Of a DNA stretch of 14,948 bases, positions 7,645 through 14,607 are shown in pieces. This DNA comes from an uncultured Saprospiraceae bacterium (GTDB taxonomy: Bacteria > Bacteroidota > Bacteroidia > Chitinophagales > Saprospiraceae), in contig CALFYH010000429.1 in the NCBI GenBank assembly GCA_937952155.1, positions 1 to 14,948 of the forward strand, given 5' to 3'. Positions within the stretch are counted from its first letter, which is position 1, and every line of letters begins with the position of its first letter. The position numbers were made by a program, and so were the translations under genes. The notes below the pieces were generated by a model. The model worked only from the letters and a program-made list of their open reading frames with translations. It was not told the origin of the DNA and searched no databases.

Positions 7645-9417
7645 ATGAAAATCTGGTCTAGTTTTATAGTTTTGATATTGTCAATGTTTTTTGTGGAATC
7701 TTCAATTGCACAAGAGGATTCATCAAAAGTAGCAATTACAAGGTTTGATAAAGTTAGTACTGATGCTAGAGTTTATAATACCTATATAGATGAACGAAAT
7801 GTGATTTGGTTAGCTTCATCAAAAGGTTTGTTAGAGACAACTGGTGATGGTAGTAAATATATCGTTCATTATGAAAATACGGAGATCAAAGATGTAACTT
7901 CAGATCGCAAGGATAACATTTGGGCTGCATCAAAATCTGCGATTTATAATTTCAAAACAAAGACTTCGTTTTCGCTTCCAGATGATGGATTAGAAATTTC
8001 TGATATTGCCTATCTCGAAGGAATGCTCTGGATCGGAACCAATAATGGATTGTACAATTTTAATGTTACAACGCATAAGTTTAAAGCTTTTGATAACGAA
8101 AATTCTAAGCTGGCGAATAATAAAATAAATTTTGTGCACGCTGATAAAAGCCATATCCTTTGGGTCGGAACCGACGGTGGCTATGCGCGAATTGATGGTG
8201 ATGATTGGGAAGTTCATGACAAAAAGGTCAAAATGCTTGCAACCTGCGAAAACAATGAAGGACAATGGATCATTACCGATAAGGATATGTTTTTGATCAA
8301 TAAGTATAACAGGCTTTTTCCTGTGAAGTTGGATCCATCACAATACAGCGGCAAAATCAATAACTTTGTCATCGATTCCAAGGGTAGGATTTATATAGCT
8401 TCTGATATTTTAGTAAGGTATGATCCATATAAAGAAAAGATAGAAAATTATTCAGTTGATGCCGCTACACTTAGTAAAGCTTCATTGAGCCTCGGATGTG
8501 ACAAAAATGATAATATTTGGATTGGCACAGATGGAGCAGGATTTTATAAACTGCTCTTTGGTGATGTAGCAGCAGAGCAAATTAATGCGATTATCTTGGT
8601 GGAAAATGCCATTCAATGCAATAATGGTAAAAATGGAAGTATAAAGGTAAATACTTCTGGTGGTACTAGACCATATACATACAAGTGGAATATAAACGGC
8701 GCTTCTGGCACTACAGCGACTGGACTTGCTGCAGGCGATTACGAAGTAACGGTCACGGATAAGTTGATGAATACAGCTGTCGCTAACATCCAACTCGCCA
8801 ATCCTGAAGCCGTCGTCATTGAATTGGTTTCAAATAATCGCGTCACAAATCCTGAAAAACCTGATGGATCAGTTATAGTTAAAGTATCTGGTGGCGCAGG
8901 TAATTATACCTACAATTGGTCCAATGGCTTGAATACACAAAATCTGACTGGAGCAAGATCTGGTCAATATAGTCTCAATGTAAAAGATAAAAACGGCTGT
9001 CTATCCACGGCAACTTTTAATGTGAAACGCGAAAAATTCATTCCAGATTTAGAAATCAATAAAGTGGTAGTAGGTCAGAAGCTCAGAATTAATGAGCTCA
9101 ATTTTGCTTCCGATAGTTCTTCGATTACACAAGAGAACTTTGATATCCTCGAGGAAGTTTATGAGTTTTTGGCAGCAAATCCAACTGTGACTGTCGAAAT
9201 AGGTGGTCATACCAATACCATTCCTCCACACGAATATTGCGACCAATTATCTACAGACAGAGCCAAAAAAGTAGCTGAGTTTCTTTTCGATCGAGGCATT
9301 GCAAGAGGTAGAGTGTCTTACAAAGGTTATGGCAAGAGAGAACCTTTGACTGATAGTACTACTGCTCAAGGTAGGCAAAAAAATCAACGGGTTGAGGTCA
9401 AAATTCTTCAATTGTAA
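7645..9417 (+). CDS. Secreted propeller / SprB-repeat / OmpA fusion protein
   Basis: The 590-residue product has a signal peptide (cleavage after IAQ, about residue 23). Seven short propeller repeats follow, with 'IW-I/A-(G/A)(T/S)' cores near 54, 92, 128, 172, 208, 249 and 291 (for example LWIGTNNGLYNF), enough for one seven-bladed beta-propeller like the sensor region of hybrid two-component systems. Two SprB-type repeats come next, about 322-387 and 395-460 (NGSIKVNTSGG..PYTYKW; DGSVIVKVSGG..NYTYNWSNG). The C-terminus, about 482-588, is an OmpA peptidoglycan-binding domain (LNFASDSSSI, GGHTN, LSTDRAKKVAEFL, GYGKREP, NQRVEV). No kinase or transmembrane segment is present. It is likely periplasmic or outer-membrane associated and held to the wall. 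The normal GHTD Asp is Asn524; Arg539 is kept. The role is unknown; ligand binding at the envelope is inference. Confidence 0.87.
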   Translation: MKIWSSFIVLILSMFFVESSIAQEDSSKVAITRFDKVSTDARVYNTYIDERNVIWLASSKGLLETTGDGSKYIVHYENTEIKDVTSDRKDNIWAASKSAIYNFKTKTSFSLPDDGLEISDIAYLEGMLWIGTNNGLYNFNVTTHKFKAFDNENSKLANNKINFVHADKSHILWVGTDGGYARIDGDDWEVHDKKVKMLATCENNEGQWIITDKDMFLINKYNRLFPVKLDPSQYSGKINNFVIDSKGRIYIASDILVRYDPYKEKIENYSVDAATLSKASLSLGCDKNDNIWIGTDGAGFYKLLFGDVAAEQINAIILVENAIQCNNGKNGSIKVNTSGGTRPYTYKWNINGASGTTATGLAAGDYEVTVTDKLMNTAVANIQLANPEAVVIELVSNNRVTNPEKPDGSVIVKVSGGAGNYTYNWSNGLNTQNLTGARSGQYSLNVKDKNGCLSTATFNVKREKFIPDLEINKVVVGQKLRINELNFASDSSSITQENFDILEEVYEFLAANPTVTVEIGGHTNTIPPHEYCDQLSTDRAKKVAEFLFDRGIARGRVSYKGYGKREPLTDSTTAQGRQKNQRVEVKILQL

Positions 9418-9448
9418 TTGAATTGTGGTACTGCTAATGATGTTTGCG

Positions 9449-9466
9449 TATCTAGTCCTTTAGATA
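9449..9466. other. Short hairpin in the intergenic region after the OmpA-fusion gene
   Basis: TATCTA and TAGATA form a 6-bp stem with a 6-base loop. An outer AATGAT (9436-9441) / ATCATT (9485-9490) pairing is followed by a T run at 9489-9494. Together these might act as a weak terminator for the gene ending at 9417, but the long interrupted stem makes this uncertain. Confidence 0.25.
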
Positions 9467-9537
9467 GGATAATGCCATTTTAATATCATTTTTTGGGCTA
9501 TTTATCTAAAAATAGGGTAGAATTGACTTTTATCTAA

Positions 9538-9545
9538 TAGATTTG
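9538..9545 (+). promoter_or_regulatory. Promoter -7 element of the ABC ATPase gene (TAGATTTG)
   Basis: TAGATTTG fully matches TAnnTTTG and ends 16 bases before the ATG at 9562. No TTG lies at the usual distance; the nearest is only 12 bases upstream. A repeat of TTTATCTAA touches its upstream edge. Confidence 0.5.
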
Positions 9546-9561
9546 TCCAAAATTAGCATTT

Positions 9562-10455
9562 ATGACTGTTTTGCAAATATCGGGACTCACCAAAAAATAC
9601 GGTAAGATCACGGCACTCAAATCACTAGATCTAAAGATCGAACAAGGCAATGTATATGGTTTGTTGGGCCCTAATGGTAGCGGAAAAACCACAACTTTGG
9701 GCATTATCCTTGGTATTTTAAAACAAGACGATGGTAATTTTAGTTGGTTTGGAGACAAATATGGTGACCAATACAGACTGAAAATAGGCGCCATTCTCGA
9801 GACTCCCAATTTCTATCCTTACTTGAATGCTGATGAAAATCTCGAAATTATTCGCCATATAAAAAATGATCAGAATGCAGATTTTACAGAATTGCTCACT
9901 TTGGTGAATTTGGTAGATCGACGAAAATCCAATTTTAGCACCTACTCATTGGGTATGAAGCAGCGTTTGGCAATTGCAGCTACCCTTATTGGTGAGCCTG
10001 AAGTTTTGATTTTTGATGAGCCAACGAATGGACTCGATCCACAAGGTATAGCTGAAGTTCGCGAAATTCTGAAAAAAATAGCCAATACTGGCAAGACCGT
10101 CATCATGGCATCCCATATATTGGATGAAGTAGAGAAGATATGCAGCCATGTGGCCATAATCAAAAAAGGCCAACTCCTTGCAACTGGCCCAGTAGGTTCA
10201 ATCATCAATAGCGATATCACAGTGGAACTCGCATCAAAAGATATACATTTGTTAAAAAGCTTTTTGGCAGAAATGCCAATGGTTAAGAGCTTGCACATGC
10301 AAGACAAATTTATAGAAATTACTGTAGATCAAAATGAAGATTTTACAATATTAAATAAACTTGCCTTTGACAGAGATATCTTATTAACGCATTTTGTTGG
10401 AAGGAAGAAAAGGCTCGAAACAGAATTCTTAGAAATAACATCCAAATCAAATTAA
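9562..10455 (+). CDS. ABC transporter ATP-binding protein (orphan ATPase of the drug/antibiotic-export type)
   Basis: The 297-residue protein is a complete ABC nucleotide-binding domain plus a C-terminal extension of about 80 residues. Seen: Walker A GPNGSGKT (about 37-44), the Q-loop region near 75, signature YSLGMKQRL (about 129-137), Walker B VLIFDEPTNGLDP (about 149-161) and the switch histidine in MASHIL (about 182-187). The short SLGMKQR signature and C-terminal tail place it with BcrA/CcmA/GldA-like exporters of the ABC-2 class, where the ATPase pairs with a separate permease. No permease gene is adjacent: the next gene, 31 bases downstream, is a small DUF6787 membrane protein with two or three membrane spans. 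The transported substrate cannot be read from the sequence, and GldA identity is not supported strongly enough to assign. Confidence 0.9.
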   Translation: MTVLQISGLTKKYGKITALKSLDLKIEQGNVYGLLGPNGSGKTTTLGIILGILKQDDGNFSWFGDKYGDQYRLKIGAILETPNFYPYLNADENLEIIRHIKNDQNADFTELLTLVNLVDRRKSNFSTYSLGMKQRLAIAATLIGEPEVLIFDEPTNGLDPQGIAEVREILKKIANTGKTVIMASHILDEVEKICSHVAIIKKGQLLATGPVGSIINSDITVELASKDIHLLKSFLAEMPMVKSLHMQDKFIEITVDQNEDFTILNKLAFDRDILLTHFVGRKKRLETEFLEITSKSN

Positions 10456-10486
10456 CCCAAATAACAACCGATTATAAATAACATCT

Positions 10487-10777
10487 ATGCAACTTTTTAA
10501 TAAGCTTAAAGATAAATGGCAAGTAAGCTGGTTCCGATTTATTCTGATTATCATAACTTTTGCATTAGGTGGCAGCCTATGTGCAAGAGCAGGAAACTAT
10601 TTACTCAGCTTTTTCCTTACAGAAAGTGACATTCTGTACTGGATTATCTACATTCCATTGGTAACCTTGTTATGGCCATTATGCGTACTCTTGGTGAGCA
10701 TACCTTTTGGCGAATTTTCATTTTTTATAGGCTATCTAAAAAAGATTGGATTAAAATTAGGTATTGTGAAACCATAA
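10487..10777 (+). CDS. Small DUF6787-family membrane protein
   Basis: The 96-residue protein has a basic, amphipathic N-terminus (KLKDKWQVSWFRF), a hydrophobic span at about 18-35 with GGSLCARAG after it, and a second hydrophobic region at about 48-75 that could cross once or twice (IIYIPLVTLLWPLCVLLVSIPFGEF). The tail is basic (FIGYLKKIGLKLG). The GGSL...LLWP..VLLVSIPFG pattern matches the Bacteroidota family I know as DUF6787, of unknown function, located in the inner membrane. It starts 31 bases after the ABC ATPase stop with no promoter in between, so the two are probably cotranscribed. Two helices are few for an ABC-2 permease, so a direct transporter role with the ATPase is doubtful. 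It converges with the aminopeptidase gene with one base between stop codons. Confidence 0.75.
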   Translation: MQLFNKLKDKWQVSWFRFILIIITFALGGSLCARAGNYLLSFFLTESDILYWIIYIPLVTLLWPLCVLLVSIPFGEFSFFIGYLKKIGLKLGIVKP

Positions 10778-10778
10778 A

Positions 10779-12638
10779 TTATTTGTTTTCCTCGTCCAAC
10801 TTTGCAAGTTTTGGATAAATATTATTCGTTCTGTCCACATCAGCCATTCTACCAGAATTGTCTATATTGACACTCAATATATCGTTTTCGTCAATACCCG
10901 TATCTAAAGTATAGCTTGGATTTGTCCAAGGCCAGTCTTTTTGGATTGTGAAGTCATGAAAATAACGTTCATTCGGTTTTTCGCCGCGCATTAGGTCCAA
11001 AGGTATATAGAAACGCACTTCTTTTCCATCTTTCTTTTTTATATAAATATCTAATGGCATGGGCATTTTGCCGATCCTCTTTAAGGTAATGGTTTTACCT
11101 TTGTAAGATTCGAGTTCGTAATCAATCGTATGTGTTGTGTTCACAAAATATTCTTTAAACCAATCCAATTCGAGACCACTTGTATTTTCCATAACTCGGA
11201 AAAAGTCAATAGGATTGGGATGCTTAAATTTCCAAGTGTTATAATAAGCCAACATACCTTTTTCAAACGCTGACTCACCAATGATGTACTTGAGTTGTTC
11301 TAATAGAACTTCACCTTTAGTATAAGATGCAACTCCATAGGCCGTATTGGTAATAAAGTGATCCGCATGCGTGATAAGTGGCTCTTCTTTGCCGCTTAAC
11401 GCAAAATTTGTATAACCCTTAACCTCATCTAGGTGTGGATTGTCTTCTGGTGAGCCAGGGATCATTTTTTTTGATTTCAAATGATTCATTATTTCATTGG
11501 AAGCATAAGATGTAAATCCTTCATCCATCCAGTGGTAAAGTGCTTCATTGCTCCCCAAAACCATTTGATACCAAGAGTGCATCAACTCATGAACAGTTAC
11601 ACCAACTAGGCTAACAAATGTTCGTTCGCCTGTAATTAATGTGGCCATTGGATATTCCATACCACCATCTCCACCTTGGATAAAGGAGTATTCGCTGTAA
11701 GGATACTTTCCAAATTTTTTATTAGCAAAATTGAAAACTTCTTCCATTACAATTGGTAATTTTTCCCAGTTTTCTGATGTTTTTTCTCCAGGCTGGAAGA
11801 AGCATCTGATTGTATTGCCATCAGCCATTTTATGTACAATCTGTTTATAGTCAGGATCAGCCGCCCACACAAAGTCATGTACATTTTCTGCTTTGAAATG
11901 CCAAGTTTGCTTATCTGCACGGTTCACAGGTTCTTGTTTATCATAGCCATATCCTATTTCAGCAGTGTTTTGAAGGATGCCAGTGGCTCCGATGATGTAT
12001 CCTTTAGGCATGGTGATTTTTACATCAAAGTCTCCCCAGATACCGTAAAATTCTCGTCCTACATATGGATTTGCGTGCCATCCTTGATAATCATAATTGC
12101 ACATTTTTGGATACCATTGAGACATGCTATATTCGATTCCTTCGCTATTGAAGCGACCAGATCTTCGGATTTGTAATGGCACTTGAGCCAAAAAATCCAT
12201 TTCGAAAGTGGCTGTACTATGTGGAAGTATAGGATTTGTAAGCGTAACTTCTAAGATTGTACCTTCTATTTCGTAAGACACTTTCTGACCATTCATCATA
12301 AGTGAATTTATCTTTTGAAAACCTTGTTCGCCATTTTTAAGTTTACTGATTCTGTCGCCGACTCTTTTGTCAGGATCAGCTATAGTGCGCGATCTGACAT
12401 CCATTACACTGTTAGGCTGAAACGCATTGAAATACAAGTGATAAAAAACTTTATGGAGTGTATCAGGACTATTATTTGTAAATTCCAAAATCTGACGACC
12501 ACTTATTTGGTGTCTTTTGGTATTAAAATCTACGTCCATAGTGTATTTTACTGCTTGTTGCCATCTTTCTGGTTGTGAAAAAGTAAAATTACATATTAGT
12601 AAAAAAATAAAAGTATTAAATATTGATTTGTATATCAT
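10779..12638 (-). CDS. Secreted M1-family zinc aminopeptidase
   Basis: The 619-residue product has a signal peptide (hydrophobic 6-20, cleavage after TFS). An N-terminal beta-saddle domain precedes the thermolysin-like catalytic domain. Motifs: GGMEYP (325-330), the family's exopeptidase loop equivalent to GAMEN; HELMH (350-354), with the third zinc ligand Glu373 after exactly 18 residues in DEGFTSY; and YTKG, whose Tyr439 is the expected transition-state tyrosine, with Tyr434 five residues before. It should remove N-terminal residues from peptides in the periplasm or outside the cell. It is shorter than aminopeptidase N (about 870 residues) and lacks the long helical C-terminal domain, like LTA4H-sized M1 members common in Bacteroidota. 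It starts 17 bases after the CPBP protease gene on the same strand, so one transcript is likely. Confidence 0.92.
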   Translation of the reverse strand: MIYKSIFNTFIFLLICNFTFSQPERWQQAVKYTMDVDFNTKRHQISGRQILEFTNNSPDTLHKVFYHLYFNAFQPNSVMDVRSRTIADPDKRVGDRISKLKNGEQGFQKINSLMMNGQKVSYEIEGTILEVTLTNPILPHSTATFEMDFLAQVPLQIRRSGRFNSEGIEYSMSQWYPKMCNYDYQGWHANPYVGREFYGIWGDFDVKITMPKGYIIGATGILQNTAEIGYGYDKQEPVNRADKQTWHFKAENVHDFVWAADPDYKQIVHKMADGNTIRCFFQPGEKTSENWEKLPIVMEEVFNFANKKFGKYPYSEYSFIQGGDGGMEYPMATLITGERTFVSLVGVTVHELMHSWYQMVLGSNEALYHWMDEGFTSYASNEIMNHLKSKKMIPGSPEDNPHLDEVKGYTNFALSGKEEPLITHADHFITNTAYGVASYTKGEVLLEQLKYIIGESAFEKGMLAYYNTWKFKHPNPIDFFRVMENTSGLELDWFKEYFVNTTHTIDYELESYKGKTITLKRIGKMPMPLDIYIKKKDGKEVRFYIPLDLMRGEKPNERYFHDFTIQKDWPWTNPSYTLDTGIDENDILSVNIDNSGRMADVDRTNNIYPKLAKLDEENK

Positions 12639-12655
12639 TATTAAATGTTTTATGA

Positions 12656-13633
12656 TTAATTTATTGAATTAATGTCATCGTTATCTGCCATGTCATCTTG
12701 AGCTATTATTGGGGATTGCATGACGGAATTGATGTTTGTCCAATTATATTTTTTAGTGCAAATGTATATGAATATAATACTGCCCACTACAAAACTAAGT
12801 GTCATTAGCCAAGGTTTTACTTCATCTGTGATAAAAAGGCTATCGGTTTGTAAAACACTTCCTTTGTATGTGAATAGTGTAGCACCCGCAATATTTGTCG
12901 CAGCATGTACACCCAATGCCAGTTCTAAGCCATCGTCCAAAACAGTAATCAAAGCAAGAAAAAGCCCAGCAATAATATAATATAACTGCATCGTCCAAAA
13001 ACCATATTGCTCGATCTCTGGATTAGTTCCATGTACTAAACCAAAGAAAATACTTGCACCTAAAATGGCAATCCATTTGTTTCGGGTAAAGAAGGCCAAT
13101 CCTTGCATGATATAGCCTCTGAAAAAAAATTCTTCAAAACTCGTCTGTATGGGCAAAAAAGTTAAAGAAATCAAAAGCAATACGATAAAACCTGATCCGC
13201 TCCATCTGAATGTATAATTTTCAGGCTCCATTAGGTAATTTACACCTTCCATTGCAATCGATAAGCCCAACCATAACAAGAAGCCAAAGGCAATTTTATT
13301 GTAATTTATTGTTGGATTTGGAGAGATTAAGTCTTTAAAGTTTTTATGGTGTAATTTAGTGACTACTAAGTAAAGCGCAATCACGGCAAATACAAACATC
13401 AGAATTAATAAGATTAGACCTACATTTTTGTCGATACCTAAGAGCTCGAAATTGAGATTTTGCTCAAAATTATTTAGTTCATCGGTACCTAGATCAGTAT
13501 TTGATGAGAATCTGGAAAACAAAACGGCATACATAGGAAGCTGACCTACAAAGTAGCCCATAAACACAATGAAAATACCTAACAGATATCTCCATAAGTC
13601 ATTTTTACCTTTTAAACCTTGACTTAAGTACAT
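12656..13633 (-). CDS. CPBP (Rce1/CAAX-like) intramembrane metalloprotease
   Basis: The 325-residue protein has about seven or eight hydrophobic spans and the three conserved CPBP motifs: EExxxR as SFEEFFFRG (Glu167, Glu168, Arg172), FxxxH as FGLVH (Phe197, His201) and HxxxN as HAATN (His243, Asn247). Members are glutamate- or metal-dependent membrane proteases related to the eukaryotic CAAX prenyl endopeptidase Rce1; in bacteria some serve bacteriocin maturation or immunity, most are undefined. A long extracytoplasmic loop lies at about 42-68, and the C-terminal tail is acidic (about 311-321). It heads a two-gene unit with the secreted M1 aminopeptidase, 17 bases apart. No bacteriocin-like small gene is visible nearby. 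Its promoter carries a near-perfect inverted repeat. Confidence 0.9.
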   Translation of the reverse strand: MYLSQGLKGKNDLWRYLLGIFIVFMGYFVGQLPMYAVLFSRFSSNTDLGTDELNNFEQNLNFELLGIDKNVGLILLILMFVFAVIALYLVVTKLHHKNFKDLISPNPTINYNKIAFGFLLWLGLSIAMEGVNYLMEPENYTFRWSGSGFIVLLLISLTFLPIQTSFEEFFFRGYIMQGLAFFTRNKWIAILGASIFFGLVHGTNPEIEQYGFWTMQLYYIIAGLFLALITVLDDGLELALGVHAATNIAGATLFTYKGSVLQTDSLFITDEVKPWLMTLSFVVGSIIFIYICTKKYNWTNINSVMQSPIIAQDDMADNDDINSIN

Positions 13634-13642
13634 AATAAATCG

Positions 13643-13657
13643 TTTTGACCGTCAAAA
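13643..13657. promoter_or_regulatory. Inverted repeat TTTTGAC-C-GTCAAAA over the CPBP gene start region
   Basis: A 15-base inverted repeat with 7-bp arms and one central base begins 10 bases upstream of the CPBP start codon at 13633 and overlaps the end of the -7 element. The predicted transcription start falls inside it, a position suited to a repressor. No regulator is identified. Confidence 0.4.
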
Positions 13658-13660
13658 TTA
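13653..13660 (-). promoter_or_regulatory. Promoter -7 element of the CPBP-M1 peptidase operon (TAATTTTG)
   Basis: TAATTTTG on the minus strand fully matches TAnnTTTG and ends 19 bases before the start codon. No TTG is seen at the -33 distance. Confidence 0.5.
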
Positions 13661-13774
13661 GAAAATTTTACTTAGAATTTATACATAGATTGGTTTGTTG
13701 AAGCTTTATGGTGCATTTCTTAAGTTATTTTATACATGTGCTTTGGCGAAAAGTGAGATTGTTTTAGACATGAG

Positions 13775-13805
13775 TTGATGTTTAATAAATAAAGCTATAT
13801 ATTTG
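13775..13805 (+). promoter_or_regulatory. Promoter of the DUF6580 gene (TTG-N20-TATATTTG)
   Basis: TTG at 13775-13777 and TATATTTG at 13798-13805, 20 bases apart, give both elements of the Bacteroidota primary-sigma promoter at standard spacing. The -7 element ends 18 bases before the ATG at 13824. This is the best promoter in the window. Confidence 0.7.
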
Positions 13806-13823
13806 CGGTAAAATTTATAAGAA

Positions 13824-14393
13824 ATGCAATCAAATAATAAATTTTTAGTAATAACTTTCTTGATGGTAATCGGAGCATGTGCCAGATTGATGCCACATAT
13901 GCCAAATTTTACTCCATTGGAAAGTATTACTATCTTTGGAGCAGCATACTTGAGTAGGAGATATTACGCTATGCTGATTCCTATTTTGGTTATATATTTT
14001 TCAGACTTTATAATTAATAATACCATAGCAAGATCATTTTTTGACCAGGATGGTATAGTATGGTTTGACCAATATATGATTTTCAATGTATTAGCTATTT
14101 TTGCTATCGTGTTGTTTAGTAGCAGGATTTTGAAAAAAGTCAATGTACTGAATGTGGTCTATGCGACTTTGGGTGCATCGGTCTTATTTTTCTTGATTAC
14201 AAATTTTGGATCATGGGCAAGTGAAAAATCCATTTATCCAAGTGATTTTAATGGGTTGTTGATGTCTTACACTGCGGGCTTGCCTTTTTTCCGCACGTCA
14301 TTATTAAGTAATGCAGTATTCAGTTTAATATTATTCGGTGGGTATGAAGTTATTCAATATCTATCTACACAAAATGCTGTATCAAAAATATAG
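13824..14393 (+). CDS. DUF6580-family membrane protein (putative transport protein)
   Basis: The 189-residue protein is mostly hydrophobic, with about five or six membrane spans. The conserved pattern ARLMPHMPNFTPLESITIFGAA near the N-terminus, IYFSDFI near 57-63, LFFLITNFGSWA near 120-132 and YTAGLPFFRTSLLSN near 149-163 match the family I know as DUF6580, related in look to substrate-binding (S) components of ECF vitamin transporters. The length fits that class. No ECF ATPase or T component is nearby, so if it is an S component it would share a module encoded elsewhere. The leader is too short to hold a riboswitch. The gene is alone on its strand, divergent from the CPBP operon. Substrate unknown. 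Confidence 0.75.
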   Translation: MQSNNKFLVITFLMVIGACARLMPHMPNFTPLESITIFGAAYLSRRYYAMLIPILVIYFSDFIINNTIARSFFDQDGIVWFDQYMIFNVLAIFAIVLFSSRILKKVNVLNVVYATLGASVLFFLITNFGSWASEKSIYPSDFNGLLMSYTAGLPFFRTSLLSNAVFSLILFGGYEVIQYLSTQNAVSKI

Positions 14394-14607
14394 AAACTAA
14401 CAGCTTCATCAAGGTTATGAGTTAGAAATTGTGATATTTGGTTGATATTCAATTTGTTATATTTTTGTATTTCACAAATTTTACGTTGCTTTTTTAAGGA
14501 CACATTTTTATTGGTTAAATATTTTGTTAAAAAAAATGTATAATTTTTATTAATAGATTTTTTTTATTTAAAAAAGCGTTATATTCGTAGTTTATTAAAT
14601 ATTAGAG
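14394..14607. other. Gene-free AT-rich intergenic region
   Basis: This 214-base stretch separates two plus-strand genes. A small hairpin TTTGT/ACAAA lies near 14465-14479 and the last 100 bases are nearly all A and T. No clear terminator with a strong stem, and no RNA gene, is visible. Confidence 0.4.
14580..14587 (+). promoter_or_regulatory. Possible -7 element of the terminal secreted-protein gene (TATATTCG)
   Basis: TATATTCG matches TAnnTTTG with one change and lies 20 bases before the ATG at 14608, the same distance as in the other promoters here. The AT-rich DNA upstream has no TTG at the -33 position. Confidence 0.35.

Noticed and set aside
13634..13823. Possible cobalamin or other riboswitch before the DUF6580 gene
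   Set aside because: The -7 element lies 18 bases before the start codon, leaving no leader to fold, and no conserved riboswitch core is visible.
14465..14479. TTTGT/ACAAA hairpin as a terminator of the DUF6580 gene
   Set aside because: A five-pair AT-rich stem without a following T run of useful length is too weak to call.
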